Shown in pieces: positions 50,737-59,739 of a DNA stretch of 64,000 nucleotides. The stretch comes from Streptomyces sp. 846.5 (lineage in GTDB: Bacteria; Actinomycetota; Actinomycetes; Streptomycetales; Streptomycetaceae). Position numbers and translations under genes: made by a program. The stretch covers positions 5,256,001 through 5,320,000 of the forward strand of contig NZ_SOBN01000001.1 of NCBI RefSeq assembly GCF_004365705.1, in the 5' to 3' direction. How positions within the stretch are numbered: position 1 is the stretch's first letter; the number at the start of each line of letters is the position of its first letter. Below the pieces are notes generated by a model that was not told where the DNA came from, searched no databases, and saw nothing but the letters and a program-made list of their open reading frames with translations.

Positions 50737-51423
50737 ATGGGAAGCATGAAGGGACGCGTCTTGATCGTCGATGACGACACTGCTCTGGCTGAGATGCTTG
50801 GCATCGTGCTGCGCGGGGAGGGTTTTGAGCCTTCTTTTGTCGCGGACGGCGACAAGGCTCTGGCTGTTTTCCGTGAGGTGAAGCCCGACCTGGTGCTCCT
50901 CGACCTGATGTTGCCCGGCCGGGACGGAATCGACGTCTGTCGTCAGATCCGTGCCGAGTCGGGTGTGCCAATCGTCATGCTCACCGCCAAGACCGACACC
51001 GTGGACGTGGTGGTCGGGCTTGAGTCCGGTGCGGATGACTACATGACCAAGCCCTTCAAGCCCAAGGAGCTGGTGGCCCGGGTGCGGGCCCGGCTGCGTC
51101 GGGCCGAGGAGCCGAGCCCGGAGCAGCTGGCGATCGGTGATCTGACGATCGACGTGGCCGGGCACTCCGTGAAGCGGGACGGTCGGTCCATTCCGCTCAC
51201 GCCGCTGGAGTTCGACCTGCTGGTGGCGCTGGCCCGCAAGCCGTGGCAGGTGTTCACCCGCGAGGTGCTGCTGGAGCAGGTGTGGGGCTACCGCCACGCC
51301 GCCGACACCCGACTGGTCAACGTCCATGTGCAGCGGTTGCGCTCCAAGATCGAGCGGGATCCGGAGCGCCCGGAGATCGTGGTGACGGTGCGCGGCGTCG
51401 GGTACAAGGCGGGACCGAGTTGA
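50737..51423 (+). CDS. mtrA: Two-component response regulator MtrA
   Basis: 228 aa from ATG 50737 (ATG 50746, MKGRVLIVDDD, is an alternative start). Receiver: VDDD pocket, phospho-acceptor Asp56 (LVLLDLMLPGRDGIDVCR), Thr in MLTAKTDTVDVVVGLESGADDYMTKPFKPKE. OmpR-type winged helix: IPLTPLEFDLLVALARKPWQVFTREVLLEQVWGYRHAADTRLVNVHVQRLRSKIE. MtrA is essential or near-essential in many actinobacteria and controls cell-wall hydrolases, division and, in Streptomyces, development and antibiotic genes. It is followed immediately by mtrB and lpqB, the conserved order. Confidence 0.98.
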   Translation: MGSMKGRVLIVDDDTALAEMLGIVLRGEGFEPSFVADGDKALAVFREVKPDLVLLDLMLPGRDGIDVCRQIRAESGVPIVMLTAKTDTVDVVVGLESGADDYMTKPFKPKELVARVRARLRRAEEPSPEQLAIGDLTIDVAGHSVKRDGRSIPLTPLEFDLLVALARKPWQVFTREVLLEQVWGYRHAADTRLVNVHVQRLRSKIERDPERPEIVVTVRGVGYKAGPS

Positions 51424-51424
51424 G

Positions 51425-53578
51425 ATGAGCGGTCGGACCCCCGTCGCGCCCGGGCCGGACGGCGGGCGGTCGACTCCTCCTGAGTGGCAGGGAGCCCCTG
51501 CGCCCAATCCGGACGACGCACTGACCTCGTACCCGTCGTCCGCGCAGGCGCAGCAGGCGCACCGGATAGGCATGTTCGCCGGTACCAAGGCGCTGTTCTC
51601 GCTGCTCGGGCGGCGGCTGCGGCGCCCGTACCGGCGGATGTCCGCGCTCTACCAGCGTTCCATCCAGGTGCGGGTGGTCGCGATCACCCTGGTGCTGTCG
51701 CTCGGCGCGGTCCTGATGCTCGGGCTCGTGGTCATGAAGACGGTCCGGAACGGCCTGCTCAATGCCAAGGACCAGGCTGCCGTCACCCAGGCGGAGGCCG
51801 GGTTCACTGCTGCCCTGAAGAACCAGACCGCCCAGTGCTCAAGCGCGTCGCAGTCCCCGAGCTCCACGGTGAGTGGAACCGGTCAGACCGGATGCACCGG
51901 TGCCGACGGCGGACTGGACATGGGGACCCTGCTCTCGCGGCAGGTCAGCTCTCTCGCCATCAGCGGAGCCGGCCAGTACATGGTGGTCGGGATGGTGCCC
52001 GACTCGGGCCAGACCGCCCAGGCCTTCAGCTCCCAGACGCCCCGGCAATGGGGTGGGGTGGACCCGGACCGCACCATCAGCTCGACCCTCCGGGAGAGCG
52101 TGGTCAAGAGTTCGAGCGGCTACCAGGCCGAGTACACGACGATCTACTACACCCCGGCCTCCAACAAATCCCCCGAGTCAGGGCTGGTGGTCGGGCAGCA
52201 GCTGTCGACCCCCGGCATCAACGGGCAGCCCTACCAGCTCTACTACGTCTTCCCGTTCACCCTGGAGAGCTCGACGCTGAACCTGGTGGGGACGACGCTG
52301 GCCACGGCCGGGATCTTCGTGGTCGTGCTGCTGGGCGCGATCTCCTGGCTGGTGGTCCGTCAGGTCGTCACCCCGGTGCGGATGGCCGCCGAGATCTCCG
52401 AACGGCTCGCCGACGGGCGGTTGGACGAGCGGATGAAGGTCTCCGGGACGGACGACATCGCCCGTCTCGGCGAGTCCTTCAACCGGATGGGCGCCGCGCT
52501 GCAGACGCAGATCCGGCAGTTGGAGGAGCTCTCCCGGGTCCAGCGCCGATTTGTCTCGGACGTGTCCCACGAGCTGCGTACTCCGCTCACCACCGTGCGG
52601 ATGGCGGCCGACCTGCTGTACGAGTCGCGGGACGACTTCGGCGATCCGGCGGCGGAGCGCTCCGCCGAGCTGCTGCAGAACCAGTTGGACCGGTTCGAGT
52701 CCCTGCTCGCTGACCTGCTGGAGATCAGCCGGTTCGACGCGGGCGCGGCGATCCTCGACGCCGAGCCCGCCGACCTGCGCGAGGTGGTCGGCCGGGTGAT
52801 CGACGCCGCCGAGCCACTGGCCAGGACCAAGGGCAGCGCCGTCGTGGTGCGTGGCGCCGACGAGCCGGTGGTCGCCGAGGTCGACCCGCGCCGGATCGAG
52901 CGGGTGCTGCGCAATCTGGTGGTGAACGCCCTGGAGCACGGCGAGGGCCGCGACATCGAGGTGATCCTGGCGGCGGGCGACGGCGCGGTGGCCGTGGCCG
53001 TGCGGGACCACGGCATCGGGCTGAAGCCCGGTGAGGCGTCCCGGGTGTTCAACCGCTTCTGGCGGGCGGACCCGGCGCGGGCCCGCACCACCGGTGGCAC
53101 CGGCCTGGGTCTGTCGATCGCGCTGGAGGACGCCGCACTGCACGGCGGCTGGCTGCACGCCTGGGGCGAGCCGGGAGGCGGCTCGCAGTTCCGGCTGACG
53201 GTGCCGCGCAACGCGGGTGGCGAGATCCAGCGGTCGCCGATCCCGCTCGAACCGGCCGACTCCCGCGGCAACCGGGGCCTGGCCGTGCCGGGCATGCCCT
53301 ACATGCGCGCCTCGCGGGTCGGTACGGCGATGTCCTCGGAGGCTCCGGAGGAGGCGCCCGGTACGCGCGGCGGGGGGGTGCTGGGCACGGGGCTCGGTTC
53401 CGGCCTCGGCGGAGTGCTGGGATACGGTTCCGTGATCCCTGACGTTCCCGGTCGGGCGGCACTGCCGCCCAGCAATCCGGCCGACGTCAGGGCATCGTCG
53501 GGGTACGGCATCACGGGCGCGCAGATCGTGGTGTCCAAGGAAGGGCGCGATGAGGGAACGGACGACGATGAGGCGTGA
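51425..53578 (+). CDS. mtrB: Sensor histidine kinase MtrB
   Basis: 717 aa from ATG 51425, one base after the mtrA stop. Cytoplasmic N-terminus, helix one near residues 82-104, a 180-residue extracellular sensor domain with Ser/Thr-rich segments, helix two about 288-312, HAMP (RQVVTPVRMAAEISERLADGRLDERM) and HisKA with His382 (FVSDVSHELRTPLTTVRMAADLL). ATPase boxes: NLVVNALEHG, VRDHGIGLKPGE, GGTGLGLSIA. A 140-residue Gly/Pro-rich cytoplasmic tail follows. It phosphorylates MtrA. Confidence 0.97.
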   Translation: MSGRTPVAPGPDGGRSTPPEWQGAPAPNPDDALTSYPSSAQAQQAHRIGMFAGTKALFSLLGRRLRRPYRRMSALYQRSIQVRVVAITLVLSLGAVLMLGLVVMKTVRNGLLNAKDQAAVTQAEAGFTAALKNQTAQCSSASQSPSSTVSGTGQTGCTGADGGLDMGTLLSRQVSSLAISGAGQYMVVGMVPDSGQTAQAFSSQTPRQWGGVDPDRTISSTLRESVVKSSSGYQAEYTTIYYTPASNKSPESGLVVGQQLSTPGINGQPYQLYYVFPFTLESSTLNLVGTTLATAGIFVVVLLGAISWLVVRQVVTPVRMAAEISERLADGRLDERMKVSGTDDIARLGESFNRMGAALQTQIRQLEELSRVQRRFVSDVSHELRTPLTTVRMAADLLYESRDDFGDPAAERSAELLQNQLDRFESLLADLLEISRFDAGAAILDAEPADLREVVGRVIDAAEPLARTKGSAVVVRGADEPVVAEVDPRRIERVLRNLVVNALEHGEGRDIEVILAAGDGAVAVAVRDHGIGLKPGEASRVFNRFWRADPARARTTGGTGLGLSIALEDAALHGGWLHAWGEPGGGSQFRLTVPRNAGGEIQRSPIPLEPADSRGNRGLAVPGMPYMRASRVGTAMSSEAPEEAPGTRGGGVLGTGLGSGLGGVLGYGSVIPDVPGRAALPPSNPADVRASSGYGITGAQIVVSKEGRDEGTDDDEA

Positions 53579-55439
53579 CATCCGCGTCCTGGGGGTGCTC
53601 GCCTCCGCGCTGGTGCTCGCCGGTTGCGCCGCGATGCCCGACAGCGGCACCCCGCCGCGGCTGAGCACCAGCGTGAACGACGCCCAGCAGGTGGTGGTCG
53701 TCGCCGAGCCGCCGAAGGCCGGGAACTCGCCGGAGCAGCTGCTGTCGAGCTTCTTCGACGATCTGGTGTCCGACGAGTCCGGATACACCACCGCCAAGGA
53801 GTTCCTGTCCCCGAACGCCAACAAGGCCTGGCATCCGGAGCAGAGCGCGACCGTCGTCGACGGTCTGAAGCCGATGCTGATGCCGACGCTCAGCAGCTCC
53901 ACCAAGGAGGTCATCCGGGTCACCGGCAACAAGGTCGCGGCGCTTGACGCCCGGCATGCCTTCAGCCCCGTCAACAACGTTCCGTTCCAGGAGGACTACA
54001 CCTTCACCAAGGGCCCCAGCGGCTGGCGGATCGATACTCTGCCCGACGGACTGGTGCTCAAGAAGGAGGACTTCCAGCGGATATACGAGTCCGTCAACGT
54101 CTACTACCCGATCGCCGGCCAGTCCGCGAACGGGCCGCAGACGCCGCTGGTGGCCGACCCGGTCTTTGTGCGCAGCCATGTCGACCCGTTGACCGAAGCC
54201 GCCAACATCCTGTTGCGCGGGCCGAGTTCCTGGCTGGCTCCGGCGGTGCAGCCCGGCTTCCCCAGCGGTACCGTCCTGGCCGACTCCGCCTCCTCCGTGC
54301 AGGTCTCCGCCGACGGCACCGCATCCGTGCGGCTCAAGGGCCAGGTGAGCCGGGAGCCGCAGAGCTGCGCGCGGATGGCCGCCCAGCTCTTCTTCACCCT
54401 GGCCCAGGTCTCGACCCAGCAGGCCAAGGAGGCGGGCCAGCAGATCAGACAGCTCAGCCTCTACCAGGGCAGCGACTCGACGCCGTCCTGCAGCACCGGC
54501 AGCGACAGCCCCTATGCGCCCACGCAGTCGGCGACCGAGCAGCCGATCATGTACTTCGTGGACTCGAAGGGACGCCTCGCCAGTCTTGACGCGGTCCACC
54601 CCACGGGTCCGCAGGAGGTGACCGGACTGCTCGCGCCCGCCGGCGTCAAGAGCATCAGCGGCTTCGCGGTGGCGCCCGACCTCAGCGGCAGGGTCGCCGT
54701 GGTGTCGAGCGACCAGAAGTCCCTCTATGTCAGCACGCTGACGAGCGTGACGGCCCCCACCCACCCGGTGACCACCGACACCAACGGGTTCGGGTCGCTG
54801 AGCTGGGACAGCCTCGGCACGCTGTGGACGGTCAGCGCCGGCCGGGCGGGTCAGGGGATCGGCGCTGTGGACGGCAGTACGGGGAAGGTCGTCCCGGTCA
54901 CCGTGGCGGGGTTGAAGGGCCGGGTCACCGACGCCAAGGTCGCGGCGGACGGGGCCAGGATCGCGCTGGCCGTCGACAACGCCGGCAGCATCTCGGTCCA
55001 GGTCGGCCGGATCCAGCGGACCAGCAGCGGCGGGACCTCCGAGCTGACCATCGCCGGTCTGCACACGATCGTCCCCGGCGACACGCTGACCAGCGTCACG
55101 TCGCTGTCCTGGAACGACGGGGACAGCATCATCGTGCTCGGCCAGCAGACCACGACCGGCAAGGCCCCGTCGGTCTGGGAGATCGACGGTTCCTCCGGTG
55201 TCATGCCGGGCCTCCAGGCGCCGTCGTACGCGGACGGGATGAACAGCGTCAGCGCGCTCCAGCAGGATCCGAGCACGCTGGGTACCGGCGTCAAGGCGCC
55301 GTACCTGCGGGATGCGAGCGGCTCCTCCGACCCCACCGAGAGAAGCAAGGTCTACCGCTGGGAGAAGGGCGTCTGGGAGGTTCTGACCAACGCGGGCAGC
55401 AGTTCCCACCAGGGCCCCATGCCGAGTTACCCGGGCTGA
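53550..55439 (+). CDS. lpqB: Lipoprotein LpqB
   Basis: 629 aa from ATG 53550 (AGGAAGG upstream; ATG 53568 is the other choice), overlapping the end of mtrB by 29 bases. Lipobox VLAGC with Cys26, acylated at the outer face of the membrane. A GerMN-like sporulation domain is likely near residues 190-300 (VFVRSHVDPLTEAANILLRGPSSWLAPAVQPGFP; SADGTASVRLKGQV), followed by a beta-propeller-like LpqB domain. LpqB is known to bind the MtrB sensor domain and modulate MtrA phosphorylation. Its 3' end overlaps the convergent comF gene by 13 bases. Confidence 0.96.
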   Translation: MRERTTMRRDIRVLGVLASALVLAGCAAMPDSGTPPRLSTSVNDAQQVVVVAEPPKAGNSPEQLLSSFFDDLVSDESGYTTAKEFLSPNANKAWHPEQSATVVDGLKPMLMPTLSSSTKEVIRVTGNKVAALDARHAFSPVNNVPFQEDYTFTKGPSGWRIDTLPDGLVLKKEDFQRIYESVNVYYPIAGQSANGPQTPLVADPVFVRSHVDPLTEAANILLRGPSSWLAPAVQPGFPSGTVLADSASSVQVSADGTASVRLKGQVSREPQSCARMAAQLFFTLAQVSTQQAKEAGQQIRQLSLYQGSDSTPSCSTGSDSPYAPTQSATEQPIMYFVDSKGRLASLDAVHPTGPQEVTGLLAPAGVKSISGFAVAPDLSGRVAVVSSDQKSLYVSTLTSVTAPTHPVTTDTNGFGSLSWDSLGTLWTVSAGRAGQGIGAVDGSTGKVVPVTVAGLKGRVTDAKVAADGARIALAVDNAGSISVQVGRIQRTSSGGTSELTIAGLHTIVPGDTLTSVTSLSWNDGDSIIVLGQQTTTGKAPSVWEIDGSSGVMPGLQAPSYADGMNSVSALQQDPSTLGTGVKAPYLRDASGSSDPTERSKVYRWEKGVWEVLTNAGSSSHQGPMPSYPG

Positions 55440-56170
55440 CCGGCCCGGGACCCCGGGGCGGGACCGTCCCTGCGGACGGTCGCGGCGACGACCGCGGCCG
55501 CCAGCACGTCCCCGCCCGCCTCGGCCAGGGCGCGGGCGCCCTCGGCCAGGGTCGCGCCGGTCGTCACCAGGTCGTCGACCAGGACGATCCGGCCGTGGCC
55601 GAGCAGACCGCGCCGGTGCGGCGGCACCCCCAGCGCCCCGCTCAGATTGCGCAGCCGTTCCGCCGCGCCCAGCTCGGACTGGTCGGCGACGGCCCGCTGC
55701 TGGCGCAGCACGGCCAGCAGTCGGGCGGGTACGCCCGCGCGCCGCAGGGCGCGGGTGGCCGCCAGGGTGAGCCTGCGGGTCGGATCGTGCCCGCGGGCCC
55801 GCACGGTCGACGGCGCCGAGGGCATCGGGACGAGCAGCAGCGGAGCGCCGTGGGCGGAGGCGCCGGTCGGTACGGCGGTGCGGACGGCGCGGGCGAGCGC
55901 GCCGCCGAGGGGCTGGGCCAGTCTGAGCGCGCCGCGCTCCTTGTGCGCGAGCAGGATCTGCCGGGCGGCCCCCTCGTAGGTGGTTGCTGCATACACCTCC
56001 GGTAGTCCGGGCGGCGCGGCCTGGGGGCGCGCGGCGCGCGGCCGCGCCCGGTCGAGCTCCTCCCGGCAGGCGGCGCAGAGCTGGGCGTGCTGCAGGCCGC
56101 AGCCCACGCACTGCGCCGGGACGAGCAGGTCCAGGGCGGCATCGAAGAGGCGGACGGACGCGCTGGTCAC
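55427..56170 (-). CDS. ComF family protein (phosphoribosyltransferase-like)
   Basis: 247 aa from GTG 56170, chosen because GGAGGA precedes it by 7 bases. An N-terminal zinc finger (CVGCGLQHAQLCAACREEL) is followed by a PRTase fold with the PRPP loop IVLVDDLVTTGATLAEGARAL. ComF proteins assist DNA uptake in naturally competent bacteria; in actinomycetes the role is unclear. It is convergent with lpqB and divergent from hpf. Confidence 0.9.
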   Translation of the reverse strand: MTSASVRLFDAALDLLVPAQCVGCGLQHAQLCAACREELDRARPRAARPQAAPPGLPEVYAATTYEGAARQILLAHKERGALRLAQPLGGALARAVRTAVPTGASAHGAPLLLVPMPSAPSTVRARGHDPTRRLTLAATRALRRAGVPARLLAVLRQQRAVADQSELGAAERLRNLSGALGVPPHRRGLLGHGRIVLVDDLVTTGATLAEGARALAEAGGDVLAAAVVAATVRRDGPAPGSRAGQPG

Positions 56171-56620
56171 GGGGGATCCTCCGGGCATCGACGGTGGTCG
56201 CGGCCGGCAGAGGGACGGTCCCGGGCAGGTCGCGGGACGGCGTCGGCCTCCGCGGAGCGGGGACAACAGGATGCTGCAACGGCCGGGAAGCCCGGGGATT
56301 TTTACCGTGAGTTCATCCGTACGGGGGTAGGACTGACGCGAGGGCTGTACAAGGCCCCGTACTGCCGCGATTTTGGGTGCTCAGGAGGTTCCGGCGGTGG
56401 CCGGTGTCCCCCGGTCGCCCTGAACGCACCGCATCCTCCCGGCAACGGGCGGGCGGAATCCCGGGAACCGTTGTTCTATGGGGTTTCAACCGTCCCCAGT
56501 GGGGAGGAAGGGATGTGAGGGGCGCTTCCGCCCATCCCGAGCGGGCGGTGCTGCGTACTCGATGGGCCGCGCGGACCTTGAGGGTTCGACCGGCGACAGT
56601 GCAAGGGATCGGAGATCTGC
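56171..56620. other. Intergenic region between comF and hpf
   Basis: 450 bp with promoters for both divergent genes. A -35/-10 pair was not convincing by eye. The short ORFs here overlap GC-biased frames and are not credible. GGAG at 56611-56614 is the ribosome site of hpf. Confidence 0.35.
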
Positions 56621-57253
56621 GTGGACATCGTCGTCAAGGGTCGGAAGACCGAGGTGCCCGAGCGGTTCCGCAAGCACGTGAGCGAGAAGCTGGAGCACAT
56701 CCAGAAGCTCGACGGCAAGGTGATCAGCCTGGACGTGGAGCTCTCGAAGGAGCGCAACCCCCGTCAGGCGGAGCGCTCCGAGCGCGTGGAGATCACGCTG
56801 CACAGCCGGGGACCGGTGATCCGGGCCGAGGCATGCGCCCCCGACCCGTACGCCGCGCTCGACCTGGCCTCCGCCAAGCTGGACGCCCAACTGCGCAAGG
56901 TCGCCGACCGGCGGCGGGTGCACAAGGGACCGCGCTCGCCGATGAGCGTGGCCGAGGCCACGGCGCGGCTCTCGTCCGCCCCCGACGTGGCCACCCCCGA
57001 GCAGATCGAGGCGCCCGCGGCGAAGACCAGGATCGGTTCGCTGGAGATCGAGGGCGACGGTCCGCTGATCGTCCGCGAGAAGACCCACGCGGCCGTGCCG
57101 ATGGCCCTCGACCAGGCGTTCTACGAGATGGAGCTGGTCGGCCACGACTTCTTCCTCTTCATGGACACCGACACCATGCAGCCGAGCGTCGTCTACCGCC
57201 GGCACGGCTACGACTACGGCGTCATCCATCTGAAGCTGGAGGGGCAGGGATAG
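56621..57253 (+). CDS. hpf: Ribosome hibernation-promoting factor, long form
   Basis: 210 aa from GTG 56621 with GGAG 6 bases upstream. N-terminal S30AE domain (MDIVVKGRKTEVPERFRKHVSEKLEHIQKLD ... SRGPVIRAEACAPDPYAALDLASAKLDAQLRKVADRR), a linker, and the dimerising C-terminal domain (LIVREKTHAAVPMALDQAFYEMELVGHDFFLFMD). Long HPF joins two 70S ribosomes into inactive 100S dimers in stationary phase or stress. It is followed by a terminator and then a response-regulator gene on the same strand. Confidence 0.97.
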   Translation: MDIVVKGRKTEVPERFRKHVSEKLEHIQKLDGKVISLDVELSKERNPRQAERSERVEITLHSRGPVIRAEACAPDPYAALDLASAKLDAQLRKVADRRRVHKGPRSPMSVAEATARLSSAPDVATPEQIEAPAAKTRIGSLEIEGDGPLIVREKTHAAVPMALDQAFYEMELVGHDFFLFMDTDTMQPSVVYRRHGYDYGVIHLKLEGQG

Positions 57254-57291
57254 CCCTCCGACGGCTGCCCGGCACTCGACGCAGGGGCGCG

Positions 57292-57324
57292 GCAGGGGCG
57301 TGGCACGGATTGCCGCGCCCCTGC
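57292..57324 (+). terminator. Terminator after hpf
   Basis: A 14-bp stem (GCAGGGGCGTGGCA with TGCCGCGCCCCTGC, one G-T pair) and a 5-base loop. A second copy of the left arm (57281-57294) overlaps it and can pair perfectly instead. Confidence 0.75.
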
Positions 57325-57435
57325 GGCGCGCCCGGAGTCACTCGTCCGAGCCAATGCTGGCCTGCGGAATGATCGCACGGCGGCCGGAGCGTGGAATCAT
57401 GGCGGCAACAGCCACCAGCCGAGGGGGAAAACCGG

Positions 57436-58164
57436 ATGGCGGAGCGATGGGACGGGCGGCGCGGCGACGACCGGGAGCTCGACGAGCCTCGGCGTGCCGC
57501 AGAGCCGATCAGGGTCCTGGTCGTGGACGACCACGCCCTCTTTCGGCGCGGCCTGGAGATCGTCCTCGCCCAGGAGGAGGACATCCAGGTGGTGGGCGAG
57601 GCGGGGGATGGGGCCGAGGCCGTGGAGAAGGCCGCCGACCTGCTGCCGGACATCATCCTCATGGACGTCAGGATGCCGCGCCGCAGCGGTATCGAGGCCT
57701 GCACCTCGATCAAGGAGGTGGCCCCCAGCACCAAGATCATCATGTTGACGATCAGCGACGAGGAGGCCGATCTCTACGAGGCGATCAAGGCGGGGGCCAC
57801 CGGCTACCTGCTCAAGGAGATCTCCACCGACGAGGTCGCGACCGCGATCCGGGCGGTCGCGGACGGGCAGTCGCAGATCAGCCCCTCGATGGCGGCGAAG
57901 CTGCTGACCGAGTTCAAGTCGATGATCCAGCAGCGCACCGACGACCGCAGGCTGCTGCCCGCCCCGCGCTTGACCGACCGGGAGTTGGAGGTGCTCAAGC
58001 TGGTGGCCACCGGGCTGAACAACCGCGACATCGCCAAGCAGCTCTTCATCAGCGAGAACACCGTGAAGAACCATGTCCGCAACATCCTGGAGAAGCTGCA
58101 GCTGCACTCCAGGATGGAGGCGGTGGTGTACGCGATGCGGGAGAAGATCCTGGAGATAGGCTGA
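57436..58164 (+). CDS. NarL/FixJ-family response regulator
   Basis: 242 aa from ATG 57436, with GAGGGGGA about 8 bases upstream. Receiver: VVDDH pocket, Asp77 (IILMDVRMPRRSG), Thr in MLTISDEEADLYEAIKAGATGYLLKEIS. LuxR-type helix-turn-helix: RLTDRELEVLKLVATGLNNRDIAKQLFISENTVKNHVRNILEKL. No partner kinase is adjacent, so it is an orphan here. It is convergent with the YcaQ-like gene, 14 bases apart. The target genes are unknown. Confidence 0.95.
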   Translation: MAERWDGRRGDDRELDEPRRAAEPIRVLVVDDHALFRRGLEIVLAQEEDIQVVGEAGDGAEAVEKAADLLPDIILMDVRMPRRSGIEACTSIKEVAPSTKIIMLTISDEEADLYEAIKAGATGYLLKEISTDEVATAIRAVADGQSQISPSMAAKLLTEFKSMIQQRTDDRRLLPAPRLTDRELEVLKLVATGLNNRDIAKQLFISENTVKNHVRNILEKLQLHSRMEAVVYAMREKILEIG

Positions 58165-58178
58165 GCGGGCGGGGCCGG

Positions 58179-59372
58179 CTACTGCTGCAGCAGCTTCTCC
58201 AGCGGGGTGCGCAGGGCTTCGTCGTCCAGCCGCTCCACCCTGACCGCGTCGCAGCCGACCCATTCGGCGGCCTCGCGCAGGGCCTGGGCCAGTGCCGGGA
58301 GCGCCTTCGCCGAGTCCAGTGACACCTGACGGGCGATCAGAGTGCGGCCCTCGCGCGCCGGATCGACCCGCCCGACCAGCCGGCCGCCGGCCAGCAGCGG
58401 CATCGCGAAGTAGCCGTGCTGCCGCTTCTCCTTGGGGGTGTACGCCTCCAGTCGGTGGCTGAGGCCGAAGATCCGCTCGGTGCGGGCCCGGTCCCAGATC
58501 AGCGAGTCGAACGGGGAGAGCAGCGTGGCGCGGTGCCGGCCACGCGGCTCGGCCGCCAGCGCGGCCGGATCGGCCCAGGCCGGCGCTGCGGCCCCGCCCC
58601 GGCCCCAGCCCTCGACCAGCACCGGCACCAGTCCGCTGTCGGGCAGGGCGGCGGTGACCTGGTCGACCTTCAGCCGGTGGTAGTCGCTGAGGTCCTTGCC
58701 GGTGGCCACCCCCAGCGCGGCGCCCGACTGGCGCACCAACTGCCGTACGCAGGCGTCGTCGTCGGGTTCCGAGTCGAGCAGTTCGGCGGGGACGGCTCGC
58801 TCGGCCAGCTCGTAGACCCGCTTCCAGCTGCGGCGTTCGGTGCAGACCACGCGTCCGGTGTCCAGCAGCCACTCCACCGCGATCTTGGTCTCGGACCAGT
58901 CCCACCACTCGCCGCCCTTCCGGGCGCCGCCGAGCTCGGTCGAGGTGAGCGGTCCGTCAGCGGTCAGCCTGGCCAGCACCTCGGCGCAGGAGCGGTCCGC
59001 GTCCTCCATCCGGTGCCAGCGGTGGCCGCGGGCGAGGAAGGCCCGGCGCCGGAAGGCGAACAGCGGCCACTCCTCGACGGGCAGGATGCAGGCGGCGTGG
59101 GACCAGTACTCGAAGGAGGCGCCGCCGCTCCAGTAGGCAGCCTCCACGGCGGTGCGCCCCACCGGGCCCAGCCGGGCGTACGGGACGAGCTCGTGCGAGC
59201 GGGCCAGCACCGAGATGGTGTCCAGCTGCACCGCGCCCAGATTGCGCAGGACGCCGCGCACCCCGCCGCGCCGGTCCGGGGCGCCGAGCAGGCCCTGGGC
59301 GCGCAGGGCGATGCGGCGGGCCTGGTCCGCGCTGAGGGTGAGGGTGCCGACGGGAGTGGTGGCTGCGGTCAT
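58179..59372 (-). CDS. Winged-helix crosslink-repair DNA glycosylase, YcaQ/AlkZ-like
   Basis: 397 aa from ATG 59372. HTH_42 superfamily features: GAVQLDTISVLARSHELVPYARLG, where the Gln-x-Asp of VQLDT is the catalytic motif of AlkZ/YcaQ, EYWSHAACILPVEEWPLFAFRRR and LLSPFDSLIWDRARTERIFGLSHRLEAYTPKEKRQHGYFAMPLLAGGRLVGRVD. These enzymes unhook interstrand crosslinks; in Streptomyces AlkZ also gives self-resistance to azinomycin. Here no toxin cluster is adjacent, so general repair is likely. Confidence 0.9.
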   Translation of the reverse strand: MTAATTPVGTLTLSADQARRIALRAQGLLGAPDRRGGVRGVLRNLGAVQLDTISVLARSHELVPYARLGPVGRTAVEAAYWSGGASFEYWSHAACILPVEEWPLFAFRRRAFLARGHRWHRMEDADRSCAEVLARLTADGPLTSTELGGARKGGEWWDWSETKIAVEWLLDTGRVVCTERRSWKRVYELAERAVPAELLDSEPDDDACVRQLVRQSGAALGVATGKDLSDYHRLKVDQVTAALPDSGLVPVLVEGWGRGGAAAPAWADPAALAAEPRGRHRATLLSPFDSLIWDRARTERIFGLSHRLEAYTPKEKRQHGYFAMPLLAGGRLVGRVDPAREGRTLIARQVSLDSAKALPALAQALREAAEWVGCDAVRVERLDDEALRTPLEKLLQQ

Positions 59373-59739
59373 GGGGCCAGCCTAGGAGGTGCCACTGACA
59401 GTGCCCCTTGAGAGTGATCGGATCCGAACATCTGACTGGGGATCAACTCGCAGGGGTGAGCTTTGGGCCGCTCTCGCCGATTAGGGACACGGGCGTCGCG
59501 CCGGGACTTCTAGCATATGAACGCAACGCAACGCCACGCACCGCAGTCACAGCAGCACCAGAAGTGACGGCGACGGGGGCTTGGCGGACGCGGACAGTCG
59601 CGGGGGCGACGGGCTACTGCGTCTGATGTCGTTCATGCGATGGCGGGGGCCACTTCATTTCATTGAGGCGCGGGTATCGCGCCGCATCCGTACTTCGGCA
59701 TGCCCACTCGGACGTGGGCTGTCACGGGAGGGGAACATC
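59373..59739. other. Intergenic region before the exopolysaccharide genes
   Basis: 367 bp with no convincing gene. GGGAGGGGAAC (about 59726-59736) is the ribosome site of the gene at 59740. The promoter cannot be assigned by eye. Confidence 0.35.

Noticed and set aside
56281..56340. Sigma-B-like promoter (GGGTAG at 56325) before hpf
   Set aside because: No fitting -35 element at the required distance.
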